Shown here piece after piece: positions 8,341 through 15,416 of a DNA stretch of 64,000 nucleotides. Source of the stretch: Mesorhizobium sp. L-2-11 (GTDB lineage: Bacteria; Pseudomonadota; Alphaproteobacteria; Rhizobiales; Rhizobiaceae); contig NZ_AP023257.1 in NCBI RefSeq assembly GCF_016756595.1, positions 3,922,001-3,986,000 of the forward strand. The letters are read 5' to 3'. Position 1 is the stretch's first letter; each line of letters starts with the position of its first letter. The notes under the pieces are model-generated. The model saw only the letters and a program-made list of their open reading frames with translations, did no database searches and had not been told where the DNA came from. The position numbers were made by a program, and so were the translations under genes.

Positions 8341-9429
8341 TTACTGCCGGGCGCGCATGTCGAAGCGCTGCCCGGTTTCGCCATGAAAGAGATGGATGAG
8401 GCCCGGCTCGGCCGTGAGCCGTACGGTCTCGCCCGGCGTGAAGGAATGGCGCTCGCGGAAATTGGCGACGATCTCGTCACCGCCGGCCGTCCGGCCGATG
8501 AGCTGCACTTCCGACCCGGTCGGCTCGACCACCACGACAGTGACTGGAATGCCGTCGTCCTGGGATAGCCGCAGATGCTCGGGGCGTATCCCCAGCACCA
8601 CCTGCTCGCCGCTGCCGGTCGACGGTACTGCGGCCAGCGGCAGGGAAATCCCGCCGGAGCCGCGGAAAGACGGTGAGCCGCCATCGACAGCGATTTCGCC
8701 CCTCAGCATGTTCATGGCGGGCGAGCCGATAAAGCTGGCGACAAAAAGGTTGTTGGGCCGGTCGTAGAGTTCCAATGGCGGCCCGATCTGCTCGACGATG
8801 CCGTCATGCATGACCACGATCTTGTCGGCCATGGTCATCGCCTCGATCTGGTCGTGGGTGACATAGACCGTGGTGGTCTTCAGCCGCTGGTGCAGTTCCT
8901 TGATCTCGGCGCGCATCTGCACCCTGAGCTTGGCGTCGAGATTGGACAGCGGCTCGTCGAACAGGAAGACCGCCGGATCGCGCACGATCGCCCGGCCCAT
9001 GGCGACGCGCTGGCGCTGGCCGCCGGAAAGCTGCCTGGGATAGCGCTCCAGCAGGGGCACCAGCCCCAGGATTTCGGCGGCGCGCTTGACGCTGGCAGCG
9101 CTTTCGGCTTTGGCAACACCCTTGAGCATCAGCGAGAACGCCATGTTCTCGGCGACGGTCATGTGCGGGTAGAGCGCGTAGTTCTGGAACACCATGGCGA
9201 CGTCGCGCTCTTTTGGCGCAACGTTGTTGACGACGCGCTCGCCAATCGCGATCTGGCCGCGTGAAATCTTTTCCAGGCCGGCGATCATCCTGAGAAGGGT
9301 CGATTTTCCGCAGCCCGACGGGCCGACCAGCGTGACGAACTCGCCATCCTCTATATCGACGCTGACACCGTGGAGAATCTCGACGGTTCCGAATGATTTG
9401 TAAACATCGCCAATCGCGACAGACGCCAT
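8341..9429 (-). CDS. Sugar ABC transporter ATPase, UgpC/MalK type
   Basis: The ATP-hydrolysing subunit of the CUT1 importer, 362 residues. Walker A is GPSGCGKST at 36-44, the signature LSGGQ at 134-138 and Walker B FLFDEP at 155-160; a C-terminal TOBE/MalK regulatory region follows. The ATG at 9429 gives the standard start MASVAIGDVYKSFG. It is unusual in being the first gene of the operon, ahead of the binding protein. LacI-type palindromes lie about 40 and 110 bases upstream. Confidence 0.93.
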   Translation of the reverse strand: MASVAIGDVYKSFGTVEILHGVSVDIEDGEFVTLVGPSGCGKSTLLRMIAGLEKISRGQIAIGERVVNNVAPKERDVAMVFQNYALYPHMTVAENMAFSLMLKGVAKAESAASVKRAAEILGLVPLLERYPRQLSGGQRQRVAMGRAIVRDPAVFLFDEPLSNLDAKLRVQMRAEIKELHQRLKTTTVYVTHDQIEAMTMADKIVVMHDGIVEQIGPPLELYDRPNNLFVASFIGSPAMNMLRGEIAVDGGSPSFRGSGGISLPLAAVPSTGSGEQVVLGIRPEHLRLSQDDGIPVTVVVVEPTGSEVQLIGRTAGGDEIVANFRERHSFTPGETVRLTAEPGLIHLFHGETGQRFDMRARQ

Positions 9430-9466
9430 CGATTTCCTCCCGAATGCTTCCTGCGACATCTTCGAA

Positions 9467-9480
9467 GGAAACCGCTTTCC
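9467..9480. promoter_or_regulatory. Second LacI-like imperfect palindrome
   Basis: GGAAACCGCTTTCC has matched arms (GGAAA/TTTCC) around a central CG, as in many LacI-family operators. It lies between the stronger palindrome at 9536 and the ATPase start, with centres about 68 bp apart. Confidence 0.35.
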
Positions 9481-9535
9481 TGACTGGCCGCGGCAGTTCC
9501 CAAAGCTCCTCCCTGGTCACGCGCGATGATGAAAC

Positions 9536-9547
9536 GGTAGCGCTACC
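9536..9547. promoter_or_regulatory. LacI-family operator candidate
   Basis: GGTAGCGCTACC is a perfect 12-bp palindrome with a central CG, in the class of LacI-family sugar-repressor operators. It is 107 bases upstream of the first gene of the sugar ABC operon. The cognate repressor gene is not in this window. Confidence 0.6.
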
Positions 9548-9722
9548 AGACTGCCCTGTAAAGCGGCTGCGTGGCAAGCGCCCTTCTTCGTCGCTCGTGA
9601 TTGTGGGCGTTCCCGGCAGGGGCTGAATTCGCCATGTCCGGGATCATGGCAAGAGCCTGATTTGTCAAGCCCCAGCTCTTGAAACCAGAGACGCGAAAAG
9701 CCATCCGCAAACGACACCAGCC

Positions 9723-9962
9723 CTAATCGGAAACTTCGGTTTGCGGCCGGTCGCGGCCGTCGGCGAGCTCGTCGTGCCATTTGCCGTCGGCGTCCTCGTA
9801 CTGGATGCCGTCCGTGGTGCCGGCGACCTGCTGTTCGGCCGAAGCGATCTCGGCGGCGCGCAGCGCATCCTCGTGAGTAGGGAACGTCTCCGAAAATGTC
9901 TCGCCGACCTTGTAGGCCCAACCCCCGTCATGCTCGACGATCTTGTAGGTCAGCTTGGCCAT
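9723..9962 (-). CDS. DUF2188 domain protein
   Basis: A 79-residue soluble protein matching the DUF2188 pattern, an amphipathic beta-alpha unit with VEHDGGWAYKVG near the start and AEQQ plus a GIQYEDADGKWHDE segment later. Function is unknown; homologues are common in rhizobia, often as small stress-associated genes. It lies 31 bases downstream of the DUF982 gene on the same strand and probably shares its transcript. The ATG at 9962 follows GGAGGA. Confidence 0.8.
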   Translation of the reverse strand: MAKLTYKIVEHDGGWAYKVGETFSETFPTHEDALRAAEIASAEQQVAGTTDGIQYEDADGKWHDELADGRDRPQTEVSD

Positions 9963-9993
9963 GAAATCCTCCAGTGGAAAAAGCTCGGTTTGC

Positions 9994-10287
9994 TCAATGC
10001 GGTTTGCCTTGGGGCAATTTGCCTTCGGGCAATCTCTCGTCGGGAACCAGCACGTCCGATTCTTTCGCGGCCTCGACCAATGCCCGGCGCGCATCCGCTG
10101 TCGAACGATAACCTTCCAGCACTTTTAGGCAAGTGTCGAGAGCATCGCGATGCCGAGGGCCACGATTGAGCGGCCAGACCGTCATCAGGCACTCCGCCGC
10201 TTCCTGGGCGCTGCGGATCTCACGGTATTTGCCGACATGGCCAAGTTCGACCACGACCGGCTTTTCAAAAGGCTTGCTGTCCATCAT
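9994..10287 (-). CDS. DUF982 domain protein
   Basis: A 97-residue protein with the DUF982 pattern: VELGHVGKYREIRSAQEAAECL, a W-P motif, then ALDTCLKVLEG and RRALVEAAKESDVLV. The family is almost confined to rhizobia and relatives and has no known function. Two adjacent ATG codons (10287 and 10284) can start it. The C terminus is a short repetitive PEGKLPQGK tail encoded by a local sequence duplication. Confidence 0.82.
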   Translation of the reverse strand: MMDSKPFEKPVVVELGHVGKYREIRSAQEAAECLMTVWPLNRGPRHRDALDTCLKVLEGYRSTADARRALVEAAKESDVLVPDERLPEGKLPQGKPH

Positions 10288-10389
10288 CGCCGCCAACGCG
10301 GAGCCGCCGATTTGGTTGCACGGCCCTCGGCGTGCGTAAATGTCTCGGGGGTAGCGGTCGTTGCGGCGGCAAGCATGCAATCGGGCCGG

Positions 10390-11493
10390 TCAGCCCGCCG
10401 CCTTCATCCAGTGCTGCATCGTCGTCACCGAGCGGGCAAGCTGCGGCGCCGGCCGGATTTTTTCGCCGAAGGTGGCCGCGGCGCGCCACGCCCAGCGCGG
10501 ATCGGCGAGGAAGGCGCGGGCCAAAGCCACCATGTCGGCACGGCCCTCGGCGACGATCGCCTCGGCCTGCTTCGGATCGTCGATCAGGCCGACGGCCCGC
10601 GTCGGGATGCCGGCGCCGTTGCGAACAGCTTGCGCCAGATGCACCTGGTAGCCGCGGCCTGTCGGCAGCTTCTGCAGGGGCGAATTGCCGCCGCTCGAGC
10701 AGCAGAGATAGGCGACATCAGTTGCCTTCAGCGCCCTGGCTACTTCGATGGCGTCCTCGATGTCGAAGCCGCCATCGACCCATTCCTTCACCGACAGACG
10801 CGCCCCAAGCATCAGCCTGGGCACTGCCTTTCTCACCGCCTTGGCGATCTCGACGACAAAACGCATGCGGTTTTCCAGCGAGCCGCCCCAGCGGTCGGTG
10901 CGCTGGTTGGAAAGCGGCGACAGGAACTGGAAGATCAGATAGCCGTGCGCGGCGTGCAATTCGATGAAGTCGAAGCCGGCACGTTCGGCTCGCCTTGCCG
11001 CCACGGCGAAGCGCTCGATGATCTGCAGGATCTCCTCCTCCTCCAGCGCCCTCGGCACCTGCCAGCCCGTGTCGTAAGCGATTGCCGAGGCCGACACGAT
11101 CGGCCACGGGTCCTGATCGGCCTTCAGCGGGCCGCCGCCTTCCCAAGGCTTCTGGTTGGAGGCCTTGCGGCCGGCATGGGCAAGCTGCGTGCCGAATTTG
11201 GTGCCGGGAGCGGCGACGCGCTTGGCCGCATCCAGCGCGCGCCGGGCGGCCGCCTCGTTGTCGTCGGAATAGAGGCCGAGGCAGCCATGCGAGATGCGGC
11301 CGCGCCGCTCGACGTCGGTCATCTCGACGGTGACCATGCCGGCGCCGGACATCGCAAGGTTCATCCAGTGATACAGGTGCCAGTCGCTGGCCGAGCCGTC
11401 TTCAGCGGAATATTGGCACATCGGCGCCACCGCGATGCGGTTGGGAAAGGTGAGGCCGTCAAGCGTGATCGGCTGGAAGAGGGAAGGGGTCAT
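10390..11493 (-). CDS. NADH:flavin oxidoreductase of the old yellow enzyme family (NamA/YqjM type)
   Basis: An FMN-dependent ene-reductase of 367 residues. N-terminal features include NRIAVAPMCQYSAEDG, where the cysteine is the YqjM-class residue modulating the flavin; FIELHAAHGYL holds the two histidines that bind the substrate carbonyl, and the C-terminal region carries the phosphate-binding loop near GRADMVALARAFLADP. Physiological substrate is unknown; these enzymes reduce electrophilic alkenes. The ATG at 11493 is preferred over a TTG one codon earlier. Confidence 0.9.
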   Translation of the reverse strand: MTPSLFQPITLDGLTFPNRIAVAPMCQYSAEDGSASDWHLYHWMNLAMSGAGMVTVEMTDVERRGRISHGCLGLYSDDNEAAARRALDAAKRVAAPGTKFGTQLAHAGRKASNQKPWEGGGPLKADQDPWPIVSASAIAYDTGWQVPRALEEEEILQIIERFAVAARRAERAGFDFIELHAAHGYLIFQFLSPLSNQRTDRWGGSLENRMRFVVEIAKAVRKAVPRLMLGARLSVKEWVDGGFDIEDAIEVARALKATDVAYLCCSSGGNSPLQKLPTGRGYQVHLAQAVRNGAGIPTRAVGLIDDPKQAEAIVAEGRADMVALARAFLADPRWAWRAAATFGEKIRPAPQLARSVTTMQHWMKAAG

Positions 11494-11600
11494 CAAAAAA
11501 TTCCGGGGAGGGGCTGTCGCTATTTAGGCAATCGTTTGCGCCTGCGCCATACACGAGGCGGTGAAGCGCTGCCTCTGCCTGCTGGGCAGAGCGACCTATC

Positions 11601-11799
11601 AAGACCTGGGTTCTTCGCCCACCGCGAAGCGGGGGAGAGGTGGCCGCCCACGGGTCTTGCCTTTGGCAAGCCCGAGGACAGGCTCCGCGGCCGGAGAGGG
11701 GGCTTTCGTAGGGCGCAGTCCCCTGCGCAGTCCCCCTCTCCGTCTCGGCTTCGCCGAGCCACCTCTCCCCCACTCTCGTGGCGGCGAGGAACCCAAGCT
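11601..11799. repeat. Intergenic palindromic repeat bounded by inverted ends
   Basis: A nearly 200-bp element whose left end (CTGGGTTCTTCGCCCACCGC then GGGGGAGAGGTGGC) is the inverted copy of its right end; an inner pair CGGAGAGGGGG / CCCCCTCTCCG lies inside. It fills most of the 400-base gap between the old yellow enzyme gene and nudK. It resembles rhizobial interspersed palindromic elements and has no coding capacity of its own. Confidence 0.75.
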
Positions 11800-11902
11800 G
11801 AGATAACACGGGATCCTTCCCTGAAGCGATCGCCTGAATTGCTGTCGGGATTGCGCAAAGGCTGGATCACCGCTACGCCTCGCCGGCAACACGGAGTTCA
11901 CC

Positions 11903-12481
11903 ATGGAAGACCGCATTCGCATCCGATCGGAGGAAGTCCTTTCCGACGACTGGGCCGTCCTGAAAAAGACCGTCCTCGATTATCGCCGGCGCGACGGGCA
12001 GTGGGAGACGCAGGTCCGCCAGACCTATGATCGCGGCGACGGCGCGGTTATCCTGCCTTACGATCCGGAGCGCTCGACGGTTCTGCTGGTGCGGCAGTTC
12101 CGCTACCCGGCCTACGTCACCGGCCACCGCGAGCCGCTCATCGAGGCCTGCGCCGGCCTGCTCGACGAACACGATCCCGAAACCTGCATCCGCAAGGAGG
12201 CCGAAGAGGAACTCGGCTATAGGCTGAAGGACGTCGAACGGCTGTTTTCGCCCTATATGAGCCCCGGCAGCGTGACCGAGCGGCTTTGGTTCTTCGTCGC
12301 CCGCTATTCACCGACCGACCGCATCTCCGACGGCGGCGGCGCGGCGGACGAAGGCGAAGACATAGAGGTCCTGGAGATGCCGCTCGACGAGGCGCTGGCC
12401 GGCATCTACGACGGCCGCATCATCGACGCCAAGACCATCATCCTGATCCAGCATCTGAAGCTGAACCCGATCGGAAAGTGA
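11903..12481 (+). CDS. nudK: GDP-mannose pyrophosphatase-type Nudix hydrolase
   Basis: A 192-residue Nudix enzyme of the ADP-ribose/GDP-mannose pyrophosphatase group. The characteristic stretch EACAGLLDEHDPETCIRKEA with EELGY completes the Nudix box near residues 81-109, and MSPGSVTERLWFF follows; both closely recall E. coli NudK, which hydrolyses GDP-mannose. The C-terminal EDIEVLEMPLDEAL is also family-typical. A single gene just upstream of the convergent tRNA-Leu. Confidence 0.9.
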   Translation: MEDRIRIRSEEVLSDDWAVLKKTVLDYRRRDGQWETQVRQTYDRGDGAVILPYDPERSTVLLVRQFRYPAYVTGHREPLIEACAGLLDEHDPETCIRKEAEEELGYRLKDVERLFSPYMSPGSVTERLWFFVARYSPTDRISDGGGAADEGEDIEVLEMPLDEALAGIYDGRIIDAKTIILIQHLKLNPIGK

Positions 12482-12526
12482 CCGTACCGGAGGCTGGACG
12501 CCCCGCTGGGGTGGCGCCGGTGTTGC

Positions 12527-12612
12527 TGGTGCGGACGACGGGAATCGAACCCGTACGATCAGAGATCGAGGGATTTTAAGTCCCTTGCGTCTACCAATTC
12601 CGCCACGTCCGC
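12527..12612 (-). tRNA. tRNA-Leu (anticodon TAA)
   Basis: The minus strand gives a complete type II tRNA: acceptor stem GCGGACG pairing with CGTCCGC, D-arm with TTGGTAGACGC, anticodon stem AGGGA/TCCCT around CTTAAAA (anticodon TAA), a long variable arm, T-loop GGTTCGAATCC, discriminator A and an encoded CCA end (12527-12529). Confidence 0.97.
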
Positions 12613-12715
12613 AGGCCAGCCCTTTTCAGCCGCCAGCCAAAGGCCGTCAAGCCACGTTCTGTCAATCGAAAAATCTGACACTGCAAGCACGCCCTTGTCG
12701 CTGCTGCAAACACCC

Positions 12716-12820
12716 CTCCACTTCGTCATCCCAGCGCGGAGCAAGGAGCGAAGCGACGGGGCGCAGACCTTAGGACCCATGCTGTTACCGCTGCTGCGGT
12801 GCAGAACCTTTGATCGCCGA
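12716..12820. repeat. Interspersed repeat of the CTTCGTCATCC type
   Basis: The stretch beginning CTTCGTCATCCCAGCGCGGA, continuing with GGAGCGAAGCGACG and CTTAGGACCCATGC, is a widespread rhizobial intergenic repeat in my recollection. It directly abuts the RPE element starting at 12821 via GGTGCAGAACCTTTGAT, which is also found next to the copy at 24456-24523. Confidence 0.55.
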
Positions 12821-13003
12821 GGGACAGCGCCCCCCTCTGTCCTGCCTCTTTGCCAAGAATCGGCATCTCCCCCACGAGGGGGGGAGATCGGCAGCTTCGC
12901 GGACATCGTCATTTTTTGCCAGGTTGGTGGTTGGCGAAATCAGTGATGAAGGCCAATCTCCCCCCGAGTGGGGGAGATGTCCGGCAGGACAGAGGGGGGC
13001 GCG
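12821..13003. repeat. Inverted pair of RPE-type repeats
   Basis: Two units face each other: GGCATCTCCCCCACGAGGGG and CTCCCCCCGAGTGGGGGAGA, each linked to the motif GGCAGGACAGAGGGGG or its complement. The interval from tRNA-Leu to the small gene at 13173 (560 bases) contains this element, the repeat at 12716 and nothing else recognisable. Confidence 0.8.
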
Positions 13004-13172
13004 AAGGATCGCTATGGAGCGCTTTTATTCTGAGCCGCTGCATTCTTCGGCTGAGGTAACGGAATGAATCCCCTCGCCACCGCGGGCCGGTCATCCGCTG
13101 AGATTCAACCAGGATCGTCGGAACCATTTCGCAACGGCTGAGTTTCGGACGGAAGCTACTGGAACCCCGGAC

Positions 13173-13382
13173 ATGACAGAGTGTGACACAGGACAAGGGA
13201 AGTCTGTTGCCAAAGCCATACGGCAATTGATCCGTTCCGAAGATTATCGCCGGCACCTGCACGACGTGCTGAATCTTGCCGTCGACCCACGACTGCCCGG
13301 CACCCTTGTCCCACTACTTGAGGCGCTTGATCAGGCCGGGCGGGAACCGTTTCCGCATTCCCGGAGCCCAAACCAGCGATAA
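13173..13382 (+). CDS. Small hypothetical protein
   Basis: A possible 69-residue protein. It is mostly helical in composition, with IRQLIRSEDYRRHLHDVLN followed by LPGTLVPLLEALDQAG. That order loosely recalls NepR-type anti-sigma peptides, but there is no PhyR or EcfG gene nearby and I would not assign it. A GGAA lies upstream of the ATG. Codon use is normal for the window, so it may be real. Confidence 0.4.
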   Translation: MTECDTGQGKSVAKAIRQLIRSEDYRRHLHDVLNLAVDPRLPGTLVPLLEALDQAGREPFPHSRSPNQR

Positions 13383-13432
13383 CCGAGAAAACGCGCTAAT
13401 CTTCTCCTGCACTCGCTAATCTCTCCTTCCCC

Positions 13433-13612
13433 ATGACTCAACGCTACGACATTGAGAAGACACCTGAAGGCACGTGGGATATCATCGATGTGTTCACGGG
13501 GCTGCCGGTTGTCGAGGTCGGCGTCCCGTTGATCGACATGCCAATCGAGGAGGCCGACGATCTGGTCGAGCTTCTCAACTGCCGCGACAGGGAACAGCGG
13601 GATGATACTTGA
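13433..13612 (+). CDS. Small hypothetical protein (59 residues)
   Basis: A 59-residue frame starting MTQRYDIEKTPEGTWDIID and ending NCRDREQRDDT, preceded by CTCCTTCC-rich DNA and no strong ribosome-binding site. The composition is strongly acidic with a regular hydrophobic pattern (VFTGLPVVEVGVPLIDMPIEEADDLVELL), which looks like a genuine folded domain rather than chance. I recall no named family for it. It is followed by repeat DNA. Confidence 0.55.
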   Translation: MTQRYDIEKTPEGTWDIIDVFTGLPVVEVGVPLIDMPIEEADDLVELLNCRDREQRDDT

Positions 13613-13954
13613 CCGCAACTTCCCCGATCGAAACTCCCGAACGTCAATTCAAAGAAGATTCGCTAACGAGTGGTGAGCTGGTTTAGGCCCGCGCCTTATC
13701 GTCTGCGTTCCAGCACTGATAGTTGGCGAAAGCCAAAGCGACGTCCGATCTCCCCCCTTGCGGGACCCTTGCGGGGGAGATGCCAAGTTTTGGCAAAGAG
13801 GGGCAGGACAGAGGGGGTGGGAAGGATCGCCAACTTCGACTTCAGCCATTCAACCGGAAACAGCCTAAGGCGTGGCTGTAATTTGGTTGACAGGTCGGAG
13901 GGACAGCACCCACGACAGCACCCCCTCTGCCTTGCCGGGCATCTCCCCCGCAAG
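13613..13954. repeat. RPE-type repeat split by the IS4-family element
   Basis: This gap contains a first RPE unit at about 13743-13820 (TCTCCCCCCTTGCGGGACCC then GGCAGGACAGAGGGGG) and the left half of an inverted second unit at about 13911-13954 (CACCCCCTCTGCCTTGCCGG, GCATCTCCCCCGCAAG). The right half continues after the insertion sequence at 15256 as GCAAGGGGGGAGAT. No gene is visible. Confidence 0.75.
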
Positions 13955-15255
13955 GGCAGGGCTGTCCGGGGAAAGTTATTCATAAATGAAGGCCATCTGA
14001 TTGGGAGAGGCTCGGTCCCTTGGTCGGCTTGGATTGACCGGTGGCGGCTTATCGATGGTGTGCAGTTTCCGCCGCCCGAACAAGTATTGAGCGACCAGTT
14101 CTGTGAACCTCAAGATAGGAATAGTGACGCGGCGGGTGCGCGCGACAATGCGCAGCAGCGCAAAGGCGATCATTGCGGCAAAGAGTTGCAGGCGGATTGC
14201 ATTGCCGTTGTTGCCGAGGAACTTGCGGATCTTGAGGTGCTGCTTGATCCATCGGAACAGAAGCTCGATGTGCCAGCGGCCTTTGTAAAGCCGTCCAATC
14301 TCGACGGCAGAGCGCTCCAGATCGTTGGTCAAAAGCGTGATGGTGTCGCCCGTTTCGCGCTGAACGCGCAGGCGACGCAGCCGCATCGGCAGCTTGCAAG
14401 CAGCCTTGCTGACCAAGCTTACCTCACTGTCTTCCACAACCAGGAAGCCGTCGCCCTGCGGCTCGGCTATAGGGCGATCACGCAGCAGCGCCAGCCTCAT
14501 GTTGGATTTGGGCCGCGTCACGAAGATCGATCCGGCTTCGGCGATCGCCGTCCACCAGCCATAATGGCAGTAGCCCTTGTCGAACACGTAGGTCGCTCCA
14601 GCTTCGATCGTGATCTGGCGACCGACCTGGGCGTCGTTGACGTTGGCGTCGGTGATGTCGAGGACGCGCGGACAGTCGGTCTTCGGGTCATAGACGACAT
14701 GCACCTTCATGCCGCGAATGCGCCCGTTCGACTTGGCCCAATCGCACAGTTTGCCGAGCGGAATGGGGGTCGAGTCGATCAGCCGCAGCATTGCTTCGCC
14801 CTCGCGCCGCATTTGCCTGTCGAGCAGGTTCGCCACCAGACCGAACGCCTCGGCAAAGATGGCGACCGGACGCCGTCTGTTGGCATCCGACAAGGTCGAA
14901 CGCATCAACGGACCGCTGCCCAGGTGATAATGATGCTGGCTGTTGGCGTTCCAGCCGGCTTCCAGGCCACGCAAGCTGCTGCTGCCGCAGAACTGGGCAT
15001 AGATCAGCGCCACCAGATGATCCCAGCTTCTGAACGATTTGTCGTACGCATCCCCGTCGTGGCGATCCACAATTGCTTGGAATTGACGCCGATCGATGGG
15101 TTCAAGAAGCTGCCCGAAGATGCTAGGTGCAAAGCGCATGCCCCGTTCCTTTTCTGAGTCTCGACAACCAGAGAAAAGACGGACAAACCCCGTTTTACGG
15201 GGCATGCACATGTGGCATTTCGATTCACTCAAAACTTTCCCCGGACAGCCCTGCC
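13955..15255 (-). mobile_element. IS4-family insertion sequence, complete
   Basis: A 1301-bp element with 23-bp terminal inverted repeats at 13955-13977 and 15233-15255, both starting GGCAGGGCTGTCCGGGGAAA and identical over 23 bases. It is flanked by the 5-bp direct repeat GCAAG (13950-13954 and 15256-15260). Removing it restores the RPE hairpin CTCCCCCGCAAGGGGGGAG, so insertion was into that palindrome. The single transposase gene is intact, so the element may be active. Confidence 0.9.
13976..15139 (-). CDS. IS4-family transposase
   Basis: A 387-residue DDE transposase. The N terminus SIFGQLLEPIDRRQFQAIV matches the DUF4372 region common in this group. The catalytic acidic residues fall in LRLIDSTPIPL, VFDKGYCHYGWW and the final YREK signature Y-x2-R-x3-E-x6-K, seen as YKGRWHIELLFRWIK. 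The ATG at 15139 (MRFAPSIFG) lies inside the element; the frame stays open far beyond the inverted repeat, but that extension is not part of the gene. The C terminus ends only a few bases inside the left inverted repeat. Confidence 0.92.
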   Translation of the reverse strand: MRFAPSIFGQLLEPIDRRQFQAIVDRHDGDAYDKSFRSWDHLVALIYAQFCGSSSLRGLEAGWNANSQHHYHLGSGPLMRSTLSDANRRRPVAIFAEAFGLVANLLDRQMRREGEAMLRLIDSTPIPLGKLCDWAKSNGRIRGMKVHVVYDPKTDCPRVLDITDANVNDAQVGRQITIEAGATYVFDKGYCHYGWWTAIAEAGSIFVTRPKSNMRLALLRDRPIAEPQGDGFLVVEDSEVSLVSKAACKLPMRLRRLRVQRETGDTITLLTNDLERSAVEIGRLYKGRWHIELLFRWIKQHLKIRKFLGNNGNAIRLQLFAAMIAFALLRIVARTRRVTIPILRFTELVAQYLFGRRKLHTIDKPPPVNPSRPRDRASPNQMAFIYE

Positions 15256-15320
15256 GCAAGGGGGGAGATCGCAGCTCCGCCGACGGGCCTACTCCCGAAA
15301 GTCCGGCAAACAAGAGGCGA

Positions 15321-15350
15321 GTAGCCGCACACGACGTAGCCGCACACGAC
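15321..15350. repeat. Exact 15-bp tandem duplication
   Basis: GTAGCCGCACACGAC occurs twice in direct succession, 15321-15335 and 15336-15350, in the leader of the adenine deaminase gene. Confidence 0.85.
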
Positions 15351-15416
15351 CCACAAGTTCCCCGCTGGTCAAAATCCGCGCGGCTTGGCACAGTCGGGAA
15401 AACAGGAGTCCTCCTC

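Noticed and set aside
13173..13382. NepR anti-sigma factor
   Set aside because: Only a loose spacing resemblance; the PhyR and EcfG partners usually next to nepR are absent, so the gene is left as hypothetical.
12527..15416. tRNA-Leu as the attachment site of a genomic island
   Set aside because: The repeat-rich stretch lies on the 5' side of the tRNA, no integrase gene is present, and no second copy of the tRNA 3' end was seen.
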